Source: Hinthialibacter sp964556895 (GTDB lineage: Bacteria; Hinthialibacterota; Hinthialibacteria; Hinthialibacterales; Hinthialibacteraceae). From it: DNA of 64,000 nucleotides. The stretch lies in the NCBI GenBank assembly GCA_964556895.1, contig CAZKYC010000008.1:16842-80841 (forward strand). The letters run 5' to 3'. The notes below the pieces were generated by a model. The model did no database searches. It had not been told where the DNA came from and was given only the letters and a program-made list of their open reading frames with translations. Numbering within the stretch: position 1 is the stretch's first letter; every line of letters begins with the position of its first letter. The translations under genes and the position numbers were made by a program. Positions 17,655 through 26,203 of the stretch are shown one piece after another.

Positions 17655-18734
17655 TTAGTACACGCCTTCAACCACTTTGGTTTCGTTGGCGCGGAATGGG
17701 CGAACTTCGCCGACGCCGTCCCAGGCGAAACGGCCCCAAGGCTCGCGGCGAATGACTTCGTCCCGCTCAAGAAAACGCGGGATGAAGGTTTCTTTGGTCA
17801 TGGTGGTGAGTTCCACCCGGCCCCATTCTCCATACTCGACAGTGTTGTCGGTATTGTCAGGATCAACCACCCGTAAGACCGCGCGCGGCTGGGGCGGATA
17901 ATAAGTCAACGCATAATTGTCTTCCGCTGAGAGCGGCTTGCTGCACGCCAGGCCCATCAAGGTATTGCCATAGGTCGGCGCCAGCTGTGCTTTTTCTTCT
18001 AAAATTTCTTCCACGAGGAAACGGACAACTTGCGGCGTCATAGACGTACCGCCAAGAAAGACGCCTTTTATCCCCGCGCCGGGCACGTCGATCTTCTCGC
18101 CAAGCGCTTCGAGCAGTTTAGGGGTCGTGAACAAGCATGAGACATTGCGATGTTTCAAAATTGGCGCGGCTTGGTCAACGACGTGTTCCATGTAGGCCTT
18201 GGCCTGGTCGCCCTGGCCGTTTGCGAGGAGTTTTTTCACCCAGCGCGGGTCGAGGTCGAGGTGATAACACGAGCCGCCCATCTCATTGGCGAGATGCTCA
18301 ATCGTCAATCGTAAGCGACGCGGGCCAGTTGGGCCCATCATCAGCCAGTTGCCGCCGCGTGGGAAAAATTTCGGGTCCAGCGTATCAATAAACTCGGTGT
18401 AGTCGTATTCATGATCGTGCCAGCTGATGCGCTGTTTGGGCAGACCGGTGGTGCCGCCGGTTTCAAAAATTTTGTACGGCTTGCCTTCGTACTCTTTAGG
18501 AATCCACACTTCGTGCGGCTCGTTGCGCAATGTTTCATCGTCAAAGTGAGGGAACTTGATCATGTCGTCAAATGACTGCACTTCTTTTCGCGGGTCCCAG
18601 CCCGCTTGTTTGGCCCAGTTGAGCCAGTATGGACAACCCGTCTCAGGCGAGAAATGCCAGTCGATGACTTCCTTCAGGTGTTTGTCTAATTGTTCTTTCG
18701 CCTGAACCAAGGCGCTTTCCGCAATGGCGCTCAT
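17655..18734 (-). CDS. Truncated-type acid-adenylating enzyme (LuxE/EhpF-like)
   Basis: 359 residues related to phenylacetate-CoA ligases but about 70 shorter: the phosphate loop ETGGTTGLPK is at 91-100 and the core continues to GEWGRVELTTMTKE and RFLERDEV, but the C-terminal lid with the catalytic lysine is missing. Family knowledge: LuxE, and EhpF of phenazine tailoring, have this short form and activate an acid for reduction instead of making a CoA ester. The next genes encode an aldehyde dehydrogenase-fold enzyme and an alcohol dehydrogenase, which fits. The start overlaps the symporter stop by 4 bp. Confidence 0.7.
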   Translation of the reverse strand: MSAIAESALVQAKEQLDKHLKEVIDWHFSPETGCPYWLNWAKQAGWDPRKEVQSFDDMIKFPHFDDETLRNEPHEVWIPKEYEGKPYKIFETGGTTGLPKQRISWHDHEYDYTEFIDTLDPKFFPRGGNWLMMGPTGPRRLRLTIEHLANEMGGSCYHLDLDPRWVKKLLANGQGDQAKAYMEHVVDQAAPILKHRNVSCLFTTPKLLEALGEKIDVPGAGIKGVFLGGTSMTPQVVRFLVEEILEEKAQLAPTYGNTLMGLACSKPLSAEDNYALTYYPPQPRAVLRVVDPDNTDNTVEYGEWGRVELTTMTKETFIPRFLERDEVIRREPWGRFAWDGVGEVRPFRANETKVVEGVY

Positions 18735-20269
18735 GCCGATGCAACCTCCGTTGGTTTTGGTGGGAAGAATTTGTCAATCGTTTCTTGTGAGGGCGGCGTG
18801 GTGAGAAACGAGACGATAATCATGGTAGCCGCTGACGCCGCAAAGATAACCGCAACCGGCATCATGCCAAACACGAGATAATCGCGCTCTAGGCCATAGT
18901 TAGAATCTTGGAACAATAAGAACCAGACCAGACTGGCGACAATGACAGTTGCGTAGGCGCCCGCCTTGGTGGCGCGCTTCCAATACACGACCGCGACCGC
19001 CAGCGGAAACAAACTCGCGAAGCCTGAGAAACACCAGACGCCCAAAACAAAGACGCTGCGGGGTTCGGCGAGTGAGAGCAGGTAGGTAATCAAAACGATC
19101 AAGGTGATAAAGCCGCGGGCCATCCAAATTTGTTGGGAATCGCTGAAGCGCTTCTTGCCAAACTGATGCATGACCACATCATTGGTGAACATCGTCCCTA
19201 GACACATAAACTGTGAGTCCAGTGACGACATGATGGCGGCCAACACGCCTGCGGTCACTAAGCCCGCCAGCGGCTCGGAGGTCAATTTGTCGACCATGAT
19301 GCCAAGCACGGCGTTAGGCGGCGCATTTGCTGGAACGACCCGGCGCAGCCCTTCGGCGGTTTCAATCACCGCGCCGCTGGCCCAGATGCCGATGAGGATG
19401 CAGGGCGCCCACACAATCATGATAAAGATCGGGTGGGCGATAACGGTCAGACGAAACGTCTTGGCGGATTTCGCCGTCAGCCAATGTTGAAACAAGTGAG
19501 GAAACATCCCCACAGACAGTGGGATGAACAAATAGGTCAAAAAGACGAGTTGAGGGACGCTTTCGCCGCGAACCAGTTTTTCGGGGCTCGCCATTGACGT
19601 CGCTTTTTCGAGTCCGCCAAGTTTTGTGGAGATTAAATAAAAGGCGATGACGCCTATCACCATGAACACGCAGGTCTGAAACGTGTTTGCCCACGCCGCC
19701 GCGCGAAGGCCGCCGGCAAACACATAGGTCAAAACTACCGCGCATATTACAAACGCGGTCAACCAGTGCGGGACGCTGCCGTTGGTTGATGTGAACCATT
19801 CAGGAAACGCCCCGGCGGTCACGCCTTTGACGACGCTGCCCGCGCCAAGAAGGCTGACCAACAAATAGGGGATAACCAGCGCAACCAAGATGGGAAACAG
19901 AATGTAACCGATGCCGTTGCTTTCGAAGCGGTCACGGAACAATTGAACTTGTGTGACGTAGCCGTACTTTCGGCCAATCGACCACATCTTGATTCCGACC
20001 AAGAAGAAGACCGCCGAGTGAATTAGGCCTGACCATGACGCCATTTTGCCGTAGACGCCGATGCCTGCTTTATAGGCTTCGGCTGTCGAACCGACCATGG
20101 CGAAGGCCGTCATGGTGGTGCCAAACACCGACATCAACAATAACACGGGGCCGATAGAGTGGCTGGCGACAAAAAAGTCTTTGGACGAACTTTGTAAAAA
20201 CCTGTGGCTGAAGATCCCCAGCCCCAGTAACAACGTAAGATAGCAACAGATAATGGTGACCGCAATCAT
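18731..20269 (-). CDS. Sodium:solute symporter (SSS family)
   Basis: 512 residues with about thirteen transmembrane helices. Recognisable SSS features are the ...SHSIGPVLLLMSVFGTTMTAFAMVGSTAEAYKAG region at the front (read in two parts: SIGPVLLLMSVFGTTM and AFAMVGSTAEAYKAG), TYVFAGGLRAAAWANTFQ in the middle and LAAIMSSLDSQFM near helix 8, where serines bind sodium. It imports a small organic solute with sodium. It overlaps both the small subunit gene upstream and the adenylating-enzyme gene downstream by 4 bp. An acid that the following enzymes reduce is a plausible substrate, but this is inferred only from gene order. Confidence 0.87.
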   Translation of the reverse strand: MIAVTIICCYLTLLLGLGIFSHRFLQSSSKDFFVASHSIGPVLLLMSVFGTTMTAFAMVGSTAEAYKAGIGVYGKMASWSGLIHSAVFFLVGIKMWSIGRKYGYVTQVQLFRDRFESNGIGYILFPILVALVIPYLLVSLLGAGSVVKGVTAGAFPEWFTSTNGSVPHWLTAFVICAVVLTYVFAGGLRAAAWANTFQTCVFMVIGVIAFYLISTKLGGLEKATSMASPEKLVRGESVPQLVFLTYLFIPLSVGMFPHLFQHWLTAKSAKTFRLTVIAHPIFIMIVWAPCILIGIWASGAVIETAEGLRRVVPANAPPNAVLGIMVDKLTSEPLAGLVTAGVLAAIMSSLDSQFMCLGTMFTNDVVMHQFGKKRFSDSQQIWMARGFITLIVLITYLLSLAEPRSVFVLGVWCFSGFASLFPLAVAVVYWKRATKAGAYATVIVASLVWFLLFQDSNYGLERDYLVFGMMPVAVIFAASAATMIIVSFLTTPPSQETIDKFFPPKPTEVASA

Positions 20270-20511
20270 TTGGCCGGCGCTCCTTCGTCTTGTTGGCGAA
20301 GAAACTCAGCCACTTCTTCTTCGATTTCTGTCGGCCACGCCCACACAACCGCCGCCGCCCACAACAGGCCGGCCGCGATGGAAAACCCAATATGATATGC
20401 GAGGCCGATTGGCAAGAAGCCAAACACCAGCGTGGCGTTGTTCCACAACCAGAAATCCTGGTGAAGAACCGCCAAAATGATCGCTGCGCCCCAAACGAGT
20501 TTACGCGCCAT
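20266..20511 (-). CDS. Small DUF3311-like symporter-associated membrane protein
   Basis: 81 residues with two transmembrane helices (about 5-20 with a short break, and 42-60) and an acidic C-terminus (PTEIEEEVAEFL). The motif LVFGFLPIGLAYHIGFSIAAGLLW resembles DUF3311/YhdT-type small subunits that are encoded directly before SSS or SLC5-like symporters (I give it in two pieces: LVFGFLPIGLAYHI and GFSIAAGLLW). The overlap ATGA with the symporter gene supports the pairing. It probably stabilises or modulates the transporter. Confidence 0.65.
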   Translation of the reverse strand: MARKLVWGAAIILAVLHQDFWLWNNATLVFGFLPIGLAYHIGFSIAAGLLWAAAVVWAWPTEIEEEVAEFLRQQDEGAPAK

Positions 20512-20525
20512 AGTAGACCTTTCGT

Positions 20526-22064
20526 TTACGTTCCGATTGCGTATAGGTGAGTCTGCGTACCGATGTATAAAACGCCGTTCGCAACGATTGGCGTTGAATA
20601 AATCGGCGCGCCAAATTCGATTTCGGCGATGACGTCTTTCTTTTTGTCCGCAGCCAGGATGGTGAGGATGCCGTCTTCGTTGCCGACATACAACTTATCA
20701 TCAACCGCCAATGTTGAGCCCCAGATGTGGCTGAGGGTGTCGTGAGTCCAATAGAGTTCACCCGTCTCAGCGTCGAGGCAATGAATCACACCGCTGTAGT
20801 CGGCGGCGAACACTAAACCGTTTTTGATAGAGGCCGTTGAGATGGTTCGTTTGATTCCAAGGTAAGACCAGGCTTTACCGCTCTCGGTGATATCGCCGCG
20901 CTTGGTCGCATCAATGCAATGCAAGGCGCCAACGCCTTCGCCGTGTTCGGGGTCTTGTCCGATGGCGACATAGACCTTGCCATTGTATGAAACCGGGGTG
21001 GAAATAATTTCATTCGGGCCGTCTGGCGCCGGGTAGCGAATCGGCTCGCCGTCTTTCATTTTGTATTGGGGCGGGTTGCAATCATATTTCCATAATTCTT
21101 TAAGAATTAAAAAACCGTCTTCATCTTCGACAGGCTCCATGTCATAACCATAAGCAAAGCCGTCGCCCGCGCCAAAGACGGCTTGGGGAACGCCGCCAAA
21201 CTCGCCATAGGCGGGTGACGACCAGTTGCAGTGATAAAGGTTTTGGCTGATGCCGGAGGCTTCTTCGCCGATCAATTCGCCTGTCTCAGGGTCAAGAACG
21301 ATTAACGCGGGCGCGAACGGCGAGGGGATATTGATGTGTGACCAGTCTTGGCCGTTTGAGGTGGTAACAAACAACTTGCCTTCAACCAATAACGCCGAGC
21401 TGCTGGCGATGTTGTGAGGAAACACGCCCAACTCATCGCGCATGTCATAGACCCAGATAATGTCAGCGTCAGTGGGGCTGACTTCGATAGGCGGTTTGCC
21501 CGGCCCGGCCATGTATTGGCCTTCGTCTTGATAACCGTCGTTGCCGTCTTTGAGACCGTCGACATCAAAACATACAACTTCACAACGGTTGGTTATTACA
21601 AATCCGACGCCTTTTTCGAGGTCGATAGTCGGTGAGGAGCAGATGCCGAGATATTCCCAATCGCTGACCTTACCCGCACCGAGTTTGGGAACGACCATCT
21701 GCCATAAAAACTCGCCTGTCTTTTCATCAAAACAATAGATATTTCCTCGGTCGCCAATGTGTTTGTCATTACGCGGCGCTTCGTTATTGGTGCCGATGTA
21801 TAATTTGCCGCCAGCGATGGTCGGGTTGCCGTATGATTGCGAACCGAGTTTCGCCACCCACTTCACATTTTTGGTGGTCAACATATCGATTTCTTCGCTA
21901 TCGTCTTTTAACTGGCCGGGAGAAAACTCCGAGACGATTCCTTTGGCGGGAGACATCATGTTTCGTTCAGGCGTACGGCCCCAGGTCGCCCAATCGTCAG
22001 CATGAACAGAAAGTGAAGCGACCGAGACGGCTAACAGGCAATTCAGCCAACGTTTGAATTTCAT
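20526..22064 (-). CDS. Secreted PQQ-like beta-propeller protein
   Basis: 512 residues with a signal peptide (MKFKRWLNCLLAVSVASLSVHA). The mature protein starts WATWGRTPERNMM, then carries seven or eight propeller blades with repeats such as GNIYCFDEKTGEFLWQM and IHCLDAETGELYWTH. No heme-binding CxxCH and no vicinal cysteines of alcohol quinoproteins were seen, so PQQ binding is not supported. It lies 31 bases after another propeller gene and 14 bases before the DUF3311-like gene, and is therefore likely co-expressed with the symporter and reduction enzymes. Confidence 0.8.
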   Translation of the reverse strand: MKFKRWLNCLLAVSVASLSVHADDWATWGRTPERNMMSPAKGIVSEFSPGQLKDDSEEIDMLTTKNVKWVAKLGSQSYGNPTIAGGKLYIGTNNEAPRNDKHIGDRGNIYCFDEKTGEFLWQMVVPKLGAGKVSDWEYLGICSSPTIDLEKGVGFVITNRCEVVCFDVDGLKDGNDGYQDEGQYMAGPGKPPIEVSPTDADIIWVYDMRDELGVFPHNIASSSALLVEGKLFVTTSNGQDWSHINIPSPFAPALIVLDPETGELIGEEASGISQNLYHCNWSSPAYGEFGGVPQAVFGAGDGFAYGYDMEPVEDEDGFLILKELWKYDCNPPQYKMKDGEPIRYPAPDGPNEIISTPVSYNGKVYVAIGQDPEHGEGVGALHCIDATKRGDITESGKAWSYLGIKRTISTASIKNGLVFAADYSGVIHCLDAETGELYWTHDTLSHIWGSTLAVDDKLYVGNEDGILTILAADKKKDVIAEIEFGAPIYSTPIVANGVLYIGTQTHLYAIGT

Positions 22065-22095
22065 CGTGATTCACCTTTATAAGTAGTATGCATGT

Positions 22096-24408
22096 TTAGT
22101 TATTGGGTGTGACAACAATATTGTCAACATAGACGCGATATTTGCTTTGCAGCGCAAACCCAAACAGCCCCGGCGCGCCTTTCGGATGCGCGTTCTCGTG
22201 GGGAACTTCAATTGTCCATTTGTCAGGTTCGGCGTCGCCGCGCGGCCAAGCTTTGGCGCGAACCACACCGGAGCCGTCGTCGTTCATGTCTACGCGCGTT
22301 TTGAGACGATACCACTTGTCGGGGCTCCACGTAAACGGCGCGCTGACTTTTAGGCGTTCGTGATTAGATGACACTTCGATTTGCTGCCAGTTGCCGATTA
22401 AAGCGATGACATACCGCTGGTTGACCAGCCCGACGTTGGACATGCCGCGGCGGTTTCCATCAGAGCGAACGTCGGCCTCAATGGTGTAATTGGTCGCCTC
22501 CGGATCGCCGATAAACGTAGTCGCCCGTTGAAACAAGACGTTATCGAGCGTCTTCGAGAGGACGTTGTCGCCTTCGAGATCGCGCACTTCCCATTTGAAG
22601 CGGGCGCCGATCCATGGCAACGGCGGGAACGCAAAGGTCACACCGCTTTCGGTTGGGTGTGAAACAGTTAACTGATCGGCATCAAAGTTTTCTGTGTAGG
22701 GAAGGCGGGGCAATACGCGCCCGCGAACGATGCCTGACATCCCATCCGCTTCGGCTTTGAATGCGCCCGCAGACACCTCGGCGTCTTTGTCGACAACCAA
22801 TTCAGCCTTCGAATTGATCGTGGCGTCCATCTGAGTTTTGACTTTCGCCGTTGGTGGAATAAACGACGCCATCTTGACGTCTTTAACTTCTTTCACAAAA
22901 TATCCGTTTTTATCAATCGCGCGAAAGGTGAACGACTGTGATTCGCCAGGCTTCATTAAGACATCAGCCGGAGCAACTTGAAGGGCTGTCGCCTTGCCGC
23001 CTTTTGGTTCTTTGTAGATGGGCCATTTGATTGGCTCAGCGGCGCCGCCTTTTGAGCCGAAGCAGTAGAGTTTGCTGGTGGTGTGGACGTAAACCTTACC
23101 GTTATACGCCACTGGAGAGCCAATGGCGCCGCCTTCGAGTTTGACTTTTGAAAGCACTTCGCAACTGTCGGCTTTCGGTTTAAGAATATACATCTCGCCA
23201 TTAACGATGGGGATGTAGAGTTTTCCGTCGGCGTAGAGGGGCGAGGCGTGAAGTTGGCTATTTGATAGTTTTTCCGTCCAGACGATTTTACCCGTGTCGG
23301 CGTCCAAACAATAGAGCATGCCGGTCTTGTCGACCTGATAGACGCGGTCGCCGACTAATGTGGGCGAGCTGGTAAACATCGAGATTTCATCATTGCGCCA
23401 GAGTTCATGCGATTTATCGAGAACTTTTGGCGCTGCTTCGCCAGCGGCTGGCTCGGCGCCTAACTGAATCGCGATCATGCGGCCTTCGGTGGAAGCGTCG
23501 ACGTTTTCCTTACCGTGTGGAACGATCAACTTGTCGCCATGAATAACAGGCGACGAATTGACGCCTCCATTTGACACCAGAAAGCGCCAAATCGGTTCAC
23601 CGTTGCGGGCATTTACACATACTACGTTGCCGCAGCCTGTCCCCGCATAAAACACGCGTTTGCCGTTTCGGGTTTCAAAGTAGGGGGTTGAGAAGGAACT
23701 GTCTTTGGGGGCGGTTCCCGGCGTGGACATCCAGCGCAACTCGCCTGTCTTTTTGTCAAACCCGTAGAAGCGGTCGCGCGCAGGGCCAGCCGCGCCCCAG
23801 TAGGATGTGATGCCGCGGGCGATGGCCAGGTCGCCGTCAATCACCACCACGCCGACGCGCCCATTAGGGAACGTCAGCCGGCCAAAGCGCTCCATCATTG
23901 AATAGCGCCAGACTTCGTCTCCGGAAGTAGTGAAACAAACCACTTCGCCAGCGGTCGTCATAAAGTAGATGTTGCCCGTTTCGGGGTCAACCGTGGGCGA
24001 GCCGATGGTATAGCGCTCATAGACGGTATCGCTCAAGAAGTCGTTGAAACCCTTCGTCCAAAATTCTTCGCCGGTTTCGGGATCAAGTTGAATCAAATAT
24101 TCACGCAAACCAGACTGGGCCGCGCGCGGGGTGGATGCGTTCTGGGCGTCGGCGCTAGAGTCGTCGCCCTTGTAGCCCCAGACATACATCTTCCCATCAG
24201 AAATCACGGGAGCGCCGCGCCCCTGAATTTCGTATGTCCAAAGCAAGTTGCCATCCTCTAATTTGAATTCATCGGGCAGGTTTTTCACTGGCGAAACGCC
24301 AATCTGTAGAGGGCCGCGCCAGCTGAGCCAACCCTCGGCGGCATGGACGGGTGATAGCGTCATTGACATAACCAAAGCAGTTACAAGACACAGACGAAAC
24401 CGGTTCAT
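22096..24408 (-). CDS. Secreted beta-propeller protein with C-terminal lectin-fold domain
   Basis: Taken from ATG 24408 (770 residues), which starts the signal peptide MNRFRLCLVTALVMSMTLSPVHAA... (about 24 residues); a start four codons earlier is possible. Order of parts: propeller blades at about 25-450 with blades such as MLYCLDADTGKIVWTEKL; an Ig-like linker at about 480-580; and a concanavalin-like domain at about 585-770 (PYTENFD at its start, EPDKWTIEVPHE and YRVYVDNIVVTP at its end). The last domain is related to the separate secreted protein at 2149-2799. First gene of the 24.4-15.0 kb operon. An extracytoplasmic scaffold or glycan-binding role is likely; enzymatic PQQ function is not indicated. 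Confidence 0.8.
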   Translation of the reverse strand: MNRFRLCLVTALVMSMTLSPVHAAEGWLSWRGPLQIGVSPVKNLPDEFKLEDGNLLWTYEIQGRGAPVISDGKMYVWGYKGDDSSADAQNASTPRAAQSGLREYLIQLDPETGEEFWTKGFNDFLSDTVYERYTIGSPTVDPETGNIYFMTTAGEVVCFTTSGDEVWRYSMMERFGRLTFPNGRVGVVVIDGDLAIARGITSYWGAAGPARDRFYGFDKKTGELRWMSTPGTAPKDSSFSTPYFETRNGKRVFYAGTGCGNVVCVNARNGEPIWRFLVSNGGVNSSPVIHGDKLIVPHGKENVDASTEGRMIAIQLGAEPAAGEAAPKVLDKSHELWRNDEISMFTSSPTLVGDRVYQVDKTGMLYCLDADTGKIVWTEKLSNSQLHASPLYADGKLYIPIVNGEMYILKPKADSCEVLSKVKLEGGAIGSPVAYNGKVYVHTTSKLYCFGSKGGAAEPIKWPIYKEPKGGKATALQVAPADVLMKPGESQSFTFRAIDKNGYFVKEVKDVKMASFIPPTAKVKTQMDATINSKAELVVDKDAEVSAGAFKAEADGMSGIVRGRVLPRLPYTENFDADQLTVSHPTESGVTFAFPPLPWIGARFKWEVRDLEGDNVLSKTLDNVLFQRATTFIGDPEATNYTIEADVRSDGNRRGMSNVGLVNQRYVIALIGNWQQIEVSSNHERLKVSAPFTWSPDKWYRLKTRVDMNDDGSGVVRAKAWPRGDAEPDKWTIEVPHENAHPKGAPGLFGFALQSKYRVYVDNIVVTPNN

Positions 24409-24744
24409 GTATCCACACATATTGAATTGATCCTACCTAGTATGATTTTGTTTACATCATTGATTCAAGCGTTGGCAAAACACGCCGACGGTTTTACCAA
24501 AAAGAAACCGTTTACTTACGATGTGGATGACTATGCTGTATTTGCAGGCCCAAGATTTGCGAAGAAGAGATCAGTGCGGGGGTGAGGTTGGCCTTGGTTA
24601 CTTCTAACAGTCTACAGGCAATTGAAAAAAGTTCCATGTAGACTAGATATTTTGGGTTCAAATTGTTTACTCTGTATGATAGTACTAACAAAAAGGCGGA
24701 GTGCAAAAAAAACACACTCCGCTTTAGGTATATTTTGGGTTCGT
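24409..24744. other. Gene-free gap between two beta-propeller genes
   Basis: About 335 AT-rich bases. The right part holds the terminator of the gene at 24745-25956; the remainder must contain the promoter of the 24.4-15.0 kb minus-strand operon. A possible short frame at 24512-24715 lacks a ribosome-binding site and resembles no protein I know. Confidence 0.5.
24696..24722 (-). terminator. Intrinsic terminator of the beta-propeller gene at 24745
   Basis: Inverted repeat GCGGAGTG / CACTCCGC with an A-rich 11-base loop. Read on the minus strand it lies 22 bases after the stop codon and is followed by CTTTTTG. It separates this gene from the operon starting at 24408. Confidence 0.8.
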
Positions 24745-25956
24745 TTAACTAGCGCTCATATCAAGCGCGACAAAGTCGCCGCGCGCGTTGCGCGCATACA
24801 ACATTTTGTTTGACAAAACCGGGGCCGACCAGCAAGTGCCACCGAGAATTTGCTTGCGACCGGTTGGGTTCAGGCCTTCGGGCGAGGCCTCGGCGATTAC
24901 CAGTTCGCCCTTGCCGCCCAAGACGACCAACTTACCGTCAGCAACCATTAGCGAGCCTTTGCCCAATTTGGTTTCTTTCCACTTCAACTCCCCAGTCTTG
25001 GCGTCGAGGCATTTCAACTGGCTTTCATCGAACCCATACAAATAGCCATTAAATAAAACAGCGGCGTTCATTTGGGTTTTCATATTCTTGCTCTTCCAGA
25101 GTTCTTTGGCGGTTCCGTCTGGTTGAATTTCGACCATAGCGCCGCCCATCCCATAGCCTGAGGCGATGAACACGTTGTTGCCGTCAATGATGGGTGTAGC
25201 TGCATTGACGCCATAGTTAGTATCCCAGGCGTAGGTCGAGAATTCTTTGCCGTCTTTTTTGTCAACGATCACCATGCCCAATTTCGGAAAAGCGGCAATG
25301 TAGTCTTTTCCGTTGAACGAAAACAGAATGGGGGAAGCATAGGCTTCGCCATAGTTCTTTGTTTTCCAGATGATCTTGCTGCCATCAAGCGAGTAGGCGG
25401 CGATCACGCCCACGTCGACGTAGATCACGTCATCAATGATCAACGGGGCGCCAGAGAACCCCCAGGTTGGGGTCTTTACGCCTAACTCTTTCTTCAGGTC
25501 TTTCGCGAAGAGCACCTTGCCCGTTTTGGCGTCGAGGCTATGAAAATGGCCTTCTTTACTGATGGTGTAGACTTTTTCGTTATATACCGTAGGGGTCGCT
25601 GCGGGGCCGCCCTCGTGGAGATTGTCAATCAGGGCGCATTTGTAGGAATACGTCCAGATTTCTTCGCCTGTCTTGGCGTCGAAACAAAAGATGTTGTCTT
25701 CGCCCTTAGCTTTGTCATATCCAGAAACATAGACCTTGCCGTCAACCACAGAGATTGAAGTGTAACCAGGCCCAAGGCGGGCGCGCCATTTGACCGCGGG
25801 GCCTTCGCCTTCCCAGGTGGTTACCCAGCCTGACTCGGTCGAGATGCGGTCGCGGTTGGGACCATGATATTGCGGCCAGTCGGCTGCTTGAGCGGCGCTG
25901 GCCAACACAAGCGCAAACATAGAGGCAAATACCATCAATTGGGTTGATTTCAGCAT
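24745..25956 (-). CDS. Secreted PQQ-like beta-propeller protein
   Basis: 403 residues: a signal peptide (MLKSTQLMVFASMFALVLASAAQA), then the typical opening DWPQYHGPNRDRIS seen in planctomycete-type propeller proteins, followed by about six blades (for example NIFCFDAKTGEEIWTYSY and QLKCLDAKTGELKWKE). No heme or metal site is visible. GGAG lies nine bases before ATG 25956. It has its own terminator at 24696-24722, so it is a single-gene unit, divergent from the pseudopilin gene at 26204. Confidence 0.82.
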   Translation of the reverse strand: MLKSTQLMVFASMFALVLASAAQAADWPQYHGPNRDRISTESGWVTTWEGEGPAVKWRARLGPGYTSISVVDGKVYVSGYDKAKGEDNIFCFDAKTGEEIWTYSYKCALIDNLHEGGPAATPTVYNEKVYTISKEGHFHSLDAKTGKVLFAKDLKKELGVKTPTWGFSGAPLIIDDVIYVDVGVIAAYSLDGSKIIWKTKNYGEAYASPILFSFNGKDYIAAFPKLGMVIVDKKDGKEFSTYAWDTNYGVNAATPIIDGNNVFIASGYGMGGAMVEIQPDGTAKELWKSKNMKTQMNAAVLFNGYLYGFDESQLKCLDAKTGELKWKETKLGKGSLMVADGKLVVLGGKGELVIAEASPEGLNPTGRKQILGGTCWSAPVLSNKMLYARNARGDFVALDMSAS

Positions 25957-26011
25957 AGTCGTCTTCTCCTACCTGGGTTAAAAATTTGAGTGTTTACGTT
26001 TCAGTTACTTT

Positions 26012-26031
26012 ACCGTAACGGATTTTACGGT
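26012..26031. promoter_or_regulatory. Inverted repeat ACCGTAA-N6-TTACGGT, possible operator
   Basis: A perfect 7-bp inverted repeat in the gap between the divergent beta-propeller (25956) and pseudopilin (26204) genes, about 55 bases upstream of the propeller start. The spacing of the half-sites (13 bases centre to centre) would suit a dimeric regulator. It has no T-tract and is not a terminator. Confidence 0.35.
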
Positions 26032-26095
26032 TCCAAACCAAAAATTCAATGGAAAATAATTTTGGAACATTTGTCATAAATGCGTAGACATAATC

Positions 26096-26126
26096 TTGAT
26101 TTTTATGTCGAAACGATGTTTATAAT
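26096..26126 (+). promoter_or_regulatory. Candidate sigma-70-type promoter of the pseudopilin gene
   Basis: TTGATT at 26096-26101 and a perfect TATAAT at 26121-26126, separated by 19 bases, which is longer than ideal. The position, about 75 bases ahead of the start codon, and the perfect -10 make it the best candidate in the gap. Confidence 0.4.
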
Positions 26127-26203
26127 TGTTCATTCCCATCGGCGAACTGTCTACCAAGATGTAACAATTACCCCATTCGAATAGAGAAAGTAGAGAATTG
26201 ATT

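Noticed and set aside
24512..24715. A 67-codon minus-strand frame in the gap between two propeller genes
   Set aside because: It has weak start context and no recognisable protein features, and its start region overlaps the terminator of the neighbouring gene.
13641..25956. Naming the four beta-propeller proteins PQQ-dependent dehydrogenases
   Set aside because: Only the blade repeat is present; heme motifs, vicinal cysteines and calcium-site residues of real quinoproteins were not seen.
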